Source of the DNA: Jacaranda mimosifolia
Lineage: Eukaryota; Streptophyta; Magnoliopsida; Lamiales; Bignoniaceae
Reading direction: 5' to 3'
Length of the DNA stretch: 64,000 bases
Assembly: GCA_018894105.1 (NCBI GenBank)
Contig: CM032127.1
Coordinates: 28,016,369-28,080,368 of the forward strand
Shown: in pieces, positions 55,690-64,000 of the stretch
Layout: every line of letters begins with the position of its first letter
Numbering within the stretch: the stretch's first letter is position 1
The notes under the pieces: generated by a model
Database searches by the model: none
What the model saw: the letters and a program-made list of their open reading frames with translations, nothing else
What the model was told of the DNA's origin: nothing
Position numbers and translations under genes: made by a program

Positions 55690-56930
55690 CACCAAATGTG
55701 ACGCTTGAGCAGCAAGCTCCACTTCCTAGAGGACCAATGTTGTAGATGATACAAGAAACATTACTAGCACTAGTGGAGAAGGCCTTCGCACAGGTTGCGA
55801 CCAAGGTATTGGCTTACTATGCTGATGAGCATCATTTGTACGAGCAAGCCCAATCCTCTAGCCATAGCCCAAAAGCATCATCATCCTTAGAGAGGATGAA
55901 ACATAAGGTGAGCAAAGAACAAAGTACTGCCTCTCTGCCACTACAACAAGTTCGTACATTCTTTCTTTTGATTTGATCAATTGTAGTGATTGCCTACCAC
56001 AACTTGAGTTCCGACTCAATCTGTTGTCCCTCCATTGCTCACGAAATGAAAGAAATAAATATGTTCCCTTGGTTGTTCCTCTCTTGGGATGTAGCTCCTT
56101 TCTCCCAACTATTTTGGTGGAGCTGTTCCCTCAGCACAAAGATCACCAATCTTCTGGAGTACAAAAACACATATCACCTTCAAAAGCACTTAGAAATATT
56201 CTGGCAAGAATAGAGCTCTACGACTTGAGGGAAGCTGCTTACTCCAAGGTATTCTGCACCACACTTATCAAGTGCGCAATAACTTGGTTCAATCAAATAC
56301 AAGTTGGATCCATCGCTGGTAGGGAGCAACTGGTGCAACACTTGCCCCATAACTTCTCTATCAACCACAAGTACCCCAACACAATAGCTTACATGTTTAG
56401 CATCAAGTGGAAAAATAGAGAAACCTTGAGGGACTAAATTAATTAGTTTGTCCAGGTAGTTCATAAGATCCCATAAGTCAGCTAAGAGCTCTTGCCTAAC
56501 ATTATTCAACAAAACTTGAAACGTAGAAAATTCTAAAAATCTATAATAAGGAAGCCACCCACTACCTTGGAGGAACTCCTCATCCAAGTGAAAAAATAAA
56601 TTCGAATCGAGAAAGTAATGGCCCCATTGGATGAAGAATTATGAGGATCACTTACATAACCCTCAGAGATCTTTATCCAGATACATTCCCCTAAATGTTT
56701 CCAGGGCGGATATACTAGTTGTCACAGAACAATAAGGTTTGATCCAGTACCCCTCAAAGATGGGAAACAACCCTAGGAGGCAAAAATCTGAGAAGTAGTG
56801 CCATTTCTACTATGACTGAGGACATAACACAGAGGAGTGCTAGAGTTTGAAAGATGAGATTAAATGTATGATCCAATGCAAGAAGCTGAAAGAGTTTGAG
56901 GCCAAGAGGCAGGGCAGTCCCAAGGAGTGA
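55690..56930 (+). pseudogene. Tat fragment D gag with zinc knuckle
   Basis: Frame 55,746-55,976 covers the N-terminal, poorly conserved part (MIQETLLALVEKAFAQVATK). After a frame change, the Retrotrans_gag core is in 56,160-56,437: HISPSKALRNILARIELYDL, FCTTLIKCAITWFNQIQVGS, IAGREQLVQHLPHNFSIN, then MFSIKWKNRETLRD, the KQ..ESLRDY motif. Near 56,815-56,860 a knuckle of the type CHFYYDxGHNTEEC is present with a stop at x, followed by LKDEIKCMIQCKKLKEFEAK. Numerous stops. Gag would form the particle. Confidence 0.8.
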
Positions 56931-57079
56931 TCTAGGCTAAAAAAAGATGGAGACTGCAAGAGCTCAATCAGTGAACAACTATAGTCGAGAGAAAGCACAG
57001 CTAGCACAAGACACACAACTTGCCTACTACAAGCATCGTGTTAGTAATCTCAAGAGTCCTCCATTATGAGGAAGGGTCT

Positions 57080-57575
57080 TCTGGAGCTAAAAGTGGGCAC
57101 ATATGAAATGCGTTTCATGTTTCCCAGCATTACTTTTAGTGAGAAAGATATGGAGATGAAGTGAGATTGACACAATGAAGTTCTTATGATCTCAGCCTCC
57201 TTCGTCAATTTTTAGGTGAAAAAAATCTTGTTAAACATAGGGAGCTAATTAGACATCATTTTCCATGACACTATCTTCCAGCTTGGTGTAGACAATGCCC
57301 AATTGTCAAAAATCAACACCCTTTTAGTGGGATTTACTAGCGAGACTATAGTAGTGCTTTGAGAGATTTCTCTCCCCTTTTCCTTGGGCACGCATCCTCA
57401 AATAGTCACAAAGACGATGAAGTTCTTGGTGGTCAAGGCCCCACATTCTTACAATATTATACTTGAGAGGCCTACTTTGAACCTTTTCTAACCAGTAGTT
57501 TCAACTTGCCACTTGAAGATGAAGTTCCCTATTTCTAGTGGAACCGTGTAGGCAATTAGCGACCTATGCACTACA
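57080..57575 (+). pseudogene. Tat fragment D aspartic protease
   Basis: In one frame with stops: MRFMFPSITFSEKDMEMK, NEVLMISASFVNF, then KKILLNIGS-stop-LDIIF, where the usual VLVDTGSSADILF has lost its DTG (now NIG). LSKINTLLVGFTSETIVVL, SLPFSLGTHPQIVTKTMKFL, VVKAPHSYNIILERPTLN and VSTCHLKMKFPISSGTV follow. These correspond closely to the gypsy protease and its C-terminal extension. The active site is dead. Confidence 0.88.
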
Positions 57576-58079
57576 AGGGGATGCTATGTCAACATTCTAA
57601 AAGGCGTAAAACTACTTTCTGCAACCCCCAACAACTTCAAAGAGGGCTGCTGGAGCGATTTGCGAGGCAAAGGCAAAGGTTTGACCTTAGAAACAAATGT
57701 TATTGCTACACTCATGCTGGAAAGTGATCCCTAAAGGGAAAAGTTAGAGAAGTGAAAGATTGCAACATGAGTAACTGTTGTAGAGGAAGATACCATCATC
57801 AGCAACATAACCAACATTGTAGAAACCAAAAGAGCCCCTGACTTCAATAGTTGTGCCCCCTGAGGTACGTTAGAATTGCCTTCTAATAAGTTATTCATTC
57901 TAGCAAATTATGTTTTCTATTTATTATTGGAATTTGCACTTGCAGTAACTTAGGTGAATTTTTCATTTCATCATGAATAAATGACCATCCAAATTTAAGA
58001 GATTTTTTTTTTTTTTTTTTGCTACTTTAATAAAATGTTTTGACATTTTTTATATGTTTGTCTTTTTCTGCTGAACAAT
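57576..58079. other. Post-protease spacer of Tat fragment D
   Basis: Decayed coding sequence continues to about 57,870 (VIATLMLESDP, VVEEDTIISNITNIVE), then AT-rich sequence with a T-run at 58,001-58,020. RT would normally begin here but no RT motif is present. Confidence 0.45.
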
Positions 58080-58800
58080 TGAAACAACTCATTTACAATA
58101 AGCCCCAAGAGGCACACACACAAAAAATAAATGAAGCAATCCTAAACCAGAACAATGAGAACAACTCCACATAATGATCAATGAGTAAGCTACAACACCA
58201 CCATAATACCCCAAAGGGGCATGTGCAGACTGCATTAGCACTACTATAAGACCCCAAATAGAGCACATAGTAAATGACATTATCACCACTATAAGACTCT
58301 TAAGAGAGTGTGTGGCAAACATAGAAAGCCCATTATAAGATACCAAAGAGAGCACATGGCAAACACACAATGCCAACTATTAAGACCACCAAGGGCACGC
58401 ACAACAACAAAGCCTACCAGAAGACCCCTAAGGGTGCATAGCAACAAAGCCTACTCCAAGACTCCGAAGGGCACACACAACAATAAAGCTCATTCTAAGA
58501 ACCCTCAAGGAGGTGCCTAGCAACATCGACCAACCGAACACCCTTAAGGGGGTGCCCAACAACAATACTATGCTAAAACCTCGAAGGGAACACATAATAA
58601 TAACATTATCTAAGACTCACAAGGGGGTGCATAGCTACAAAACTATGCTAAGACTCTTAAAAGGGTGGCACAACTGCAACACTACCCTAAGACCCCCAAG
58701 GGGGTGCATCAATAGCAATAACATTGCTATAAGATATCCCATGGAGGGCTTGCGACCACTTATTATTATAACAATGTTTAAAGAAGTGGGCAAAAAGACA
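58080..58800 (+). repeat. Tandem array of about 40-50-bp units, Tat 3' region type
   Basis: About 14 units with the core ACCCCNAAGGGGNGCA and CACTATAAGAC or CAACAATAAAGC spacers. Same family as 10,200-10,905 and, inverted, 3340-3960. Open frames inside (58,308-58,520; 58,513-58,803; minus 58,089-58,376) are repetitive. Confidence 0.8.
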
Positions 58801-58989
58801 TAGAAGTGTAGAAACACAACAAAGCACAAACAACATAAAAAATCAAGGAAAACATAAGTCATGTGATCATCCACACCACACAGTCAAGTATGAAAAAAGC
58901 ACAAAAACTGCAGAAATCTCTATATGAAAAGATGTAACTTTTAAAAGTATCATATTATGAAAATATCAATGATGCTCGGCTATACTTGG

Positions 58990-59520
58990 CTATAAAAAAA
59001 ACTAACTAGCATACTATTGAAGGGAATTGAAAACAAAGTCATCCTTAATAGAAAAAGAAAAGGAAAAAACTAACTTCTAGTTTAACTCCTACTTTGTTGA
59101 CTGTGGAACCATACCAATTAGATCCTCCACCATGGCCTCAGTGTGGCCTTTGATGATCAGACAATCGCCCTAGTAGGAGGTAATAGGAATAGTGAGATGA
59201 AGTAGCAAGCGTCTACCACCCTAGATAGTCTACTCGTATATCACTATGGCCTCCGCTTCAACCACTTTAAAGAATTTTGAGAGCCTTTGAATTCTTTAAA
59301 TGCTTCATCTCACATAATAGTGAGAAGCGCATTCCTAGCAGTGGACTCTTTAGTAGCTTTGCGAACTCTTCAACTTTTTTGCTCTTTCTTCTAAGCAAGT
59401 CTCATGGCTTCTTCCTTAAGCTTGGATCTGATAGCTGCCGTCCCCTCCACTTGATTGGACATCTGCACCACCAAGTTCAAGACCTACGCCAAAAATAACA
59501 AGTAGACTACCAAGCAATTA
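58990..59520 (-). pseudogene. Tail of Tat antisense ORF D
   Basis: On the minus strand SKFFKVVEAEAIVIYE matches FLEVVQVEANVIYKQD of antisense ORF A. Further down, the DNA around 59,015-59,130 matches 3150-3030 (inverted) and 11,150-11,260. Upstream coiled-coil-like sequence (SHETCLEERAKKLKSSQSY) runs to about 59,450. Several stops. The rest of the gene and its LTR are lost at the junction near 59,562. Confidence 0.6.
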
Positions 59521-59561
59521 TGCTTAACTGCAAATACAATACGTATACCAAAAAAAGGGAA

Positions 59562-59930
59562 AACAACAAGTAAAGTGGGTGATGCAGCCCTAAGGCATAT
59601 TTTTAACACTTAGTTATGTTTTTCATGATATTCTATTTTTCATGAAACTATTCAATCTAGGCATTATATCGAGTGTTTTTGCATGGAATTAATTTTGAAT
59701 GTGGTTTTTGAGTGATTAAATGAAATGAGGGAGATGGGTATTGGGAGATTGAGATATAAAATCGAGAAATCTCTTTATTCCTAAATCTGATTAATAATTA
59801 TTTTCTTTTTGTACCATGTAAGCCGTCAATTAAAGCAAAAACCATGTTAAATTTTGTTGTGATTTATTATTTTTTGTATTTGATTTCTTGTCTATTTCAT
59901 ATTTCTACATCTATTGGTTATATTAGGGCA
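59562..59930 (+). repeat. 5' LTR of copia C, 5' truncated
   Basis: It aligns with 62,410-62,784: AAAGTGGGTGATGCAGCC versus AAAGTGGGTGCCGCGGCAC, and GATTAAATGAAATGAGGGAG versus GATTAAACGAAACGAGGGAG. The first 95 bp of the right LTR have no counterpart. Confidence 0.8.
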
Positions 59931-59938
59931 TAAAAAAC

Positions 59939-59950
59939 TGGTGTCAAAGC
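59939..59950 (+). promoter_or_regulatory. Primer binding site of copia C
   Basis: TGGTGTCAAAGC, a diverged form of the initiator tRNA-Met complement TGGTATCAGAGC, just after the 5' LTR. Confidence 0.7.
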
Positions 59951-59976
59951 TAGTTTGGCCATAGAGAATATCCAGC

Positions 59977-60525
59977 ATGAAATATGATATGGAGAAATTC
60001 AATGGGAAAATTACTGTCTTATGGAAACTGAATATGCAAATGCTTTTAGGTTGATAGGTTTTCAGAACATGCTAAAGGGTTAGAACTTCTACTAGATACA
60101 GTTTTACAGAAAGAAAAGATGAATTATAGTTATGCTTTTGATTCATTGGTTTTATTGAAGTACTGTTCTAAGAGAGGTTGCTGAGGAGAAAACACCAGTT
60201 GGTCTGTGGTTGAAGTAAGAGAGGTTGCTGAGGAGAAAACACCAGTTGGTTTGTGGTTGAAGTTTGAAAGCTTATACATGACAAAGCCCTTCACAAGTTG
60301 TTTATATCTGAAGCAACGTTTGTATACACCCAAGATGAAAGAAGACACACCTATTGAACAACATATACATTATTACAACGAAATAATCTTAAATTTGGGT
60401 AATATTGATGTGGAATTTGTTGATAAAGACCAAAATTTGGTCCTACTATGTTCTTTGCTTAAATTCTATGTACTTAGTTACTATATTACTGTATATAAGG
60501 GATATGATTTCAATGGAGGATAAAG
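59977..60525 (+). pseudogene. Copia C gag, truncated
   Basis: ATG at 59,977 (MKYDMEKFNGKITVLWKLNM). Then REVAEEKTPVGLWLK occurs twice in a 46-bp tandem duplication (about 60,171-60,262), followed by FESLYMTKPFTSCLYLKQRL, YTPKMKEDTPIEQHIHYYNE and IDVEFVDKDQNLVLLCSLLK. The zinc knuckle, protease and integrase are missing, because the sequence jumps to RT near 60,525. Confidence 0.85.
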
Positions 60526-60968
60526 ATTTGTTGCATTATGTTAATGATATGCTGATTACCTCTAACAACATATCCGAAATCAACTATTAAATCCTCAATT
60601 GAGAGAATTTGTTATAAAGGATTTGCATACAACTAAGAGGATATTGGATATGGAGATCATTAGAGATAAGATACTCTGGGGTATTATCTTTTCTCTATAA
60701 AAATATATTGAGAAAGCACTTGAGCAATTTAGGATGAATTAGTCCAAGCTAGAACACTTCTTACATCTTATTTCAAGTTCTTAGTTCTCCCAATACTAAG
60801 AAGAGGAGGAGCACATATTTCGAGTGGCCTATGCTAGTGCAATTGGTAGCTTGATGAATACCATGGTTTGCACTAGGCTGAACATTTGACCTATAGTCAA
60901 TGTGGATACATGCACAAGCCTAGAAAGATGTATTGGTAGGTCATAAAATAGATTATGAGGTATTTGAG
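60526..60968 (+). pseudogene. Copia C RT, 3' part
   Basis: It begins at the catalytic block HYVNDMLITSNNISEIN (YVDD changed to YVND), then in shifting frames LEISIRDK-like, FSLKKYIEKALEQF-like and VAYASAIGSLMNTMVCTR-like segments, up to the MULE-MITE at 60,969. Only the second half of RT is present. Confidence 0.75.
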
Positions 60969-61764
60969 AGGTTAAATTTCATTTTTGGTCCCATAAGTTA
61001 AACCCATTTGGATTTTGGTCTCATTCTTTATGACTTTTGTACATTGCATCCAATAAGTGATTTTTTTTTTTTTTTTTTTGCAATTGAAGGACCAAAACAA
61101 CTTTACATCCAATAGCTAATAAAGCCAATCACGTGTCACTCATGTGGCCATTAAATTAGTGTTTTTTTTGGTCTCATAAGCTATATCTATTTGAATTTTG
61201 GTCCCAACAAAGTGAAGAACCATCAACCAAGAAACCACCAACAGGTAAAGCAACATAGTTTTTTTTTTTTTAAGTCTTAACAACTTTTTCTTCATTACAT
61301 TCAACATCCTAAGCAACCTAAATATCACTTATGTTGTTCTTTCACACATTTGAGGGTTTTTCCAGGCAAAGAAACCACACTTGTTATTTGTGAAAGCACA
61401 ACTATGAAACTTCCTATCTAAATTTTCATCTGTCCATGAGATTTTCAATGGAGATGGTGTACCACAAAAATAAATGGCACCTTCACTTGTAGCCATTTTT
61501 CTTTCTTCTTCTGCAAAAATCTATGGAAACTTTTATTGGGACCAAAAACCCAAACGGGCCTAACTTATGGGACCAACAAAAGCACAATTTAATAGCTACG
61601 TGAGTGGCATGTGAGTTGTTCCGTTAATTTCTGGATGGAAGCTTTTTTGAGTCCTCAAATTAAAAGAAAAAAGCACTTATTGAATGCAATATGCAAAACT
61701 GATAAGGATTGGGACCAAAATTAAAATAGGCCTGACTTATGCGCACAAAATTAAAATTTACCCT
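60969..61764. mobile_element. MULE-type MITE inserted in copia C
   Basis: Long terminal inverted repeats, over 200 bp at each side, begin AGGTTAAATTTCATTTTTGG (left) and AGGGTAAATTTTAATTTTGT (right, read inward) and share TGGTCCCATAAGTTA and CATCCAATAAGTG words. The flanking direct repeat AGGTATTTGAG (60,958-60,968) / AGCTATTTGAG (61,765-61,775) matches at 10 of 11. Element B shows the uninterrupted site at about 44,413-44,426 (GAGGTATTTAAGAG), confirming insertion. No transposase. Confidence 0.88.
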
Positions 61765-62254
61765 AGCTATTTGAGGTATAGCCAACTTGACTCTGCTACT
61801 AGATTAGTTGGTTATATGAATGCAGATTCTACCGGAGATGTGGATACAAGGAGATCGATGATAGGTTATGTGTCTTGTATGTCTGGCTTTGCTGTCAGTT
61901 GGAAGGCAATATGGAAAGCTTTAGTTGCATTATGCACTATTGGAGCAGTGTGTATGGTTGTAGCTGAAGGGTGTTAAGGAAGAAATTTGGCTGAAGGGGT
62001 TGTTTGTTGATATAGGTCCGGAGTTTGGAATGATTACAATGTTCTGTGACAGTCAGAGTATTATACACTTGTCAAACAATCAAATATACCATGAGAGGAC
62101 AAAGCACATTGATGTCAGGTATCATTTTATTCCGAATGTTATATCTTAAGGTGTTATTTCAGTTGAGAAGGTCGAGACACTGAATAGTCCAATGGATATG
62201 TTGACCAAGTCTATTTCGATGATTAAGTTCAAGCATTGTTTTGGATTTGATTGA
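61765..62254 (+). pseudogene. Copia C RNase H
   Basis: GYMNADSTGDVDTRRSMIGY (D.DYAGDxDxRRSTxGY motif), VSCMSGFAVSWKAIWKALVA, then in another frame DSQSIIHLSNNQIYHERTKH, IDVRYHFIPNVIS and NSPMDMLTKSISMIKFKHCF. The STTEAEY block has degenerated to TIGAVCMVVAEG. Frame changes near 61,975 and a stop after VIS. Confidence 0.82.
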
Positions 62255-62303
62255 AGTTTAGTGTCTCTTATGGGATTGATGAAAGAGTTTGAGAGCACAA
62301 GAC

Positions 62304-62314
62304 AAGGTGGAGAT
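62304..62314 (+). promoter_or_regulatory. Polypurine tract of copia C
   Basis: AAGGTGGAGAT directly before TGTTTAGAATG of the 3' LTR. Confidence 0.82.
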
Positions 62315-62784
62315 TGTTTAGAATGTGTCTTGAACTTTTAGAACACACAAGAAAAAGAGGAGTGGAGCACCGAACTGAAATAGTATGCTGGGCGTTTCGG
62401 CTCCCAACAAGCAGAAAGTGGGTGCCGCGGCACCTCGAGGTATGTTTTTGACACATAGTTCAGTTTTTTTTTTGACATCATTCAACCAAGGCATATTATA
62501 TAGGGGTCTTTTTACGTTGGACTAATTTTTTAGCGTGGGAAACGCTTTGAGGGCAATCAGTTTGAGTTTTTAAGTGATTAAACGAAACGAGGGAGATGAA
62601 TTTTGTGAGATTAAAATTTGAAATTGAGAGAAATCTCACACTTTTTAGATCTAACTAATAAGTTCTTTTTCTATTCGCACCGCAAATGTAAACTATCAAT
62701 TGATTCAATTTTATTCTAATTTATTATTTTTATATTTAATTTATTATCTATTTCATATTTATATATCGATGAAATTGAGACACA
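62315..62784 (+). repeat. 3' LTR of copia C
   Basis: About 470 bp from TGTTTAGAATGTGTC to GAGACACA. It contains a T-run at about 62,464-62,473. Partner of 59,562-59,930. Confidence 0.78.
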
Positions 62785-63060
62785 ACGTACACCTAAAGTA
62801 AAAGTTGCCGCTTTGTATTTGCCTTAATAGCAGATGTGTTGATGCCTATTTTCTACTAACTGGTTTCAATGACTATTTTTATATTAATACAAAAGTGTTG
62901 TTTATTTTATTTTATTTTATTTGAAATAACATTACAAATGACGAAATTTATTTTTACAATAAGTCAATATTATCCTATTATCAAATCAAATAAATTAAAG
63001 AAATTTAATATTATCCTATTATTAAATCAAGTAAATTAAAGTACAACTTATACAATCAAT
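62785..63060. other. AT-rich spacer with (ATTTT)n
   Basis: A TTATTTTATTTTATTTTATTT run lies at about 62,900-62,920, and an ATTATCCTATTATNAAATCAA(A/G)TAAA unit is duplicated at about 62,968 and 63,012. No gene. Confidence 0.55.
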
Positions 63061-63175
63061 CATATGCACATGCACAATGACGCCCGTTTAGGTCAAACAC
63101 GAGACCTCCACATAATGGGGGAGATTGATGCTACTGGACTACAAGCCACTGGACATACAAAAATGTTATTTGATT
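63061..63175 (-). repeat. Possible tRNA-derived SINE fragment
   Basis: On the minus strand GTGGCTTGTAGTCCAGTAGC, a CATTATGTGGAGGTCTC stretch and GTGTTTGACC resemble the A box (TGGCNNAGTNGG) and B box (GGTTCGANNCC) spacing of tRNA-derived SINE heads, with mismatches. No A-tail or target duplication could be defined. Confidence 0.3.
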
Positions 63176-64000
63176 TGCTTAATCCATGCATTAGTATTCA
63201 ATCATTTTCAAATAAACCAAAATTAAAAAATGTAAATACACTCATTATATAATTAGCCACTCAGTTTGGATCAAATAAGATTAATTAAATTAATCGCTTA
63301 TAGATATGATATTACTTGCGTCAATTAATTTTTTATCTTAAAGTCATACTACAAACATATATATATATATAATATTAATGACAAAATAATAATTACGTGA
63401 TAATTTAAAAATTGCCACTAAAAATATATTTAGTGATAATGATTTTTATAATATCACTATTGATAGTTTTTAAGTGATAATAATTTTTACTTTAATTTAT
63501 TGCAATATAGTTTAATAGTGGCAAAAACAAATGTTTTAAATTATCATTATTGACAAGTAGTGATACATGTACAGTGATAATGAAAATTTTATCAAAACCT
63601 ATTTTAATAAACTTTTTATGATCACTAAGTTGTTATTATAGATATTTTACTGATTGGTCAATAGCTACATTTGAAGCAGTTTTTATCTCTATTAAGTTTC
63701 TTAAAATTATAATTATGATGAAATTAAAATTCTTTTCACTGAATATTTATTTGAAATTAATGATAACTCTTGTGCTGGCATCTATTATTTTGTTGTTAAT
63801 TTTTATATTTTATTTTAATAGTATAATTATATGAATATTAACTTGAATGTGACACATACATTTTCATTATAGTCTTTTTAATTTGTTTTAGATGACCAAT
63901 GACTAACAGGTATGAATTTTAATCTACTTAAAATTAATACTTTGATCTAATATAAAATTTAAATGAAGTAATTCATATTAATTTAATATTCCCTCAAAGG
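63176..64000. other. AT-rich region with CACTA-like interior words
   Basis: From 63,380 to 63,600 there are GTGATAATNATTTTTA, TTGCCACTA and GTGGCAAAAACAAAT segments like those inside the CACTA MITE at 54,417-55,152, but no terminal CACTA motif was found. An (AT)n run lies at 63,358-63,371. No gene to the window end. Confidence 0.4.

Larger units (their letters stand above)
55158..59561 (+). mobile_element. Tat-type Ty3/gypsy fragment D, internally deleted
   Basis: The + order is LTR end, leader, gag, protease, a short spacer, tandem array, antisense-ORF tail (minus), then an abrupt junction with a copia LTR near 59,562. RT, RNase H and integrase are absent, so a deletion joined the post-protease region to the 3' region. 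Confidence 0.7.
59562..62784 (+). mobile_element. Ty1/copia element C (Tork-like), internally deleted
   Basis: Left LTR piece, PBS, gag, then a direct join to the late RT segment, RNase H (split by a MULE-MITE), PPT and right LTR. It is closely related to copia B in order and wording (REVAEEKTPVGLWLKFESLY versus REVATESTPANLWKKLESLY). The 5' LTR is truncated at its start and no target duplication can be scored. Confidence 0.85.

Noticed and set aside
1..64000. Search for a novel multi-gene host or defence system
   Set aside because: Every multi-domain coding region could be placed in a known transposable-element class; no cluster of non-transposon genes was found on either strand.

Overview
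This is nuclear DNA from a land plant. It is AT-rich and made almost entirely of decayed transposable elements; I found no intact host gene, rRNA, canonical tRNA or CRISPR array. The plant assignment rests on plant-type retrotransposon lineages (Tat-type Ty3/gypsy with two RNase H domains and an antisense ORF, a chromovirus-like Ty3/gypsy, several Ty1/copia elements), on hAT, CACTA and Mutator-like (MULE) non-autonomous elements, and on a segment that reads like plant mitochondrial DNA. The species cannot be named from the sequence.

Layout. 1-9.2 kb: two antisense-ORF relics of Tat-type elements on the + strand (A about 1.37-3.07 kb, B 4.95-7.46 kb), an array of about 45-bp repeats (3.3-3.96 kb), and the matching minus-strand pol relic (RNase H, second RNase H, integrase; 7.4-9.2 kb). 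9.2-13.9 kb: a plus-oriented fragment of the same family (repeat arrays, antisense-ORF tail C, terminal LTR). 13.9-17.7 kb: low-complexity sequence with one hAT-like element. 17.7-35.6 kb: a nested stack. A minus-strand chromovirus-like element with flanking long repeats is interrupted by a minus-strand copia element (22.6-34.0 kb), and that copia is split in gag by a 2.1-kb MULE (26,937-29,075, perfect 10-bp target duplication) carrying the mitochondrial-like segment and GC-rich repeats.

35.6-40.5 kb: a Tat gag relic, a CACTA MITE with ATT target duplications, and further MITEs. 40.5-45.6 kb: a complete-length Tork/Tnt1-like copia with both LTRs, PBS, PPT and AGTCC target duplications, disabled by stops and frameshifts. 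46.0-50.9 kb: a probable large MULE with degenerate terminal repeats, a fragment resembling the DUF1985/plant-mobile-domain class of MULE proteins, and about six tandem copies of a 370-450 bp unit. 50.9-55.2 kb: a cluster of small DNA transposons (hAT with perfect 8-bp target duplication, a 93-bp TA-flanked MITE, a TGTTTGG-type MITE, a CACTA MITE). 55.2-59.5 kb: a plus-strand Tat element reduced to LTR end, gag, protease, repeat array and antisense-ORF tail. 59.6-62.8 kb: a second Tork-type copia with an internal gag-to-RT deletion and a MULE-MITE inside its RT/RNase H region. 62.8-64 kb: AT-rich, with a tRNA-SINE-like fragment.

The genes do not form a cellular pathway. The order of events can be read from nesting: chromovirus first, then copia, then MULE, while hAT, CACTA and MULE elements landed in older retroelements. 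Most points of interest concern retroelement architecture: antisense genes facing pol, dispersed tandem arrays between pol and the antisense gene, and organelle-like DNA inside a MULE. All lineage assignments come from reading motifs by eye, without database searches.
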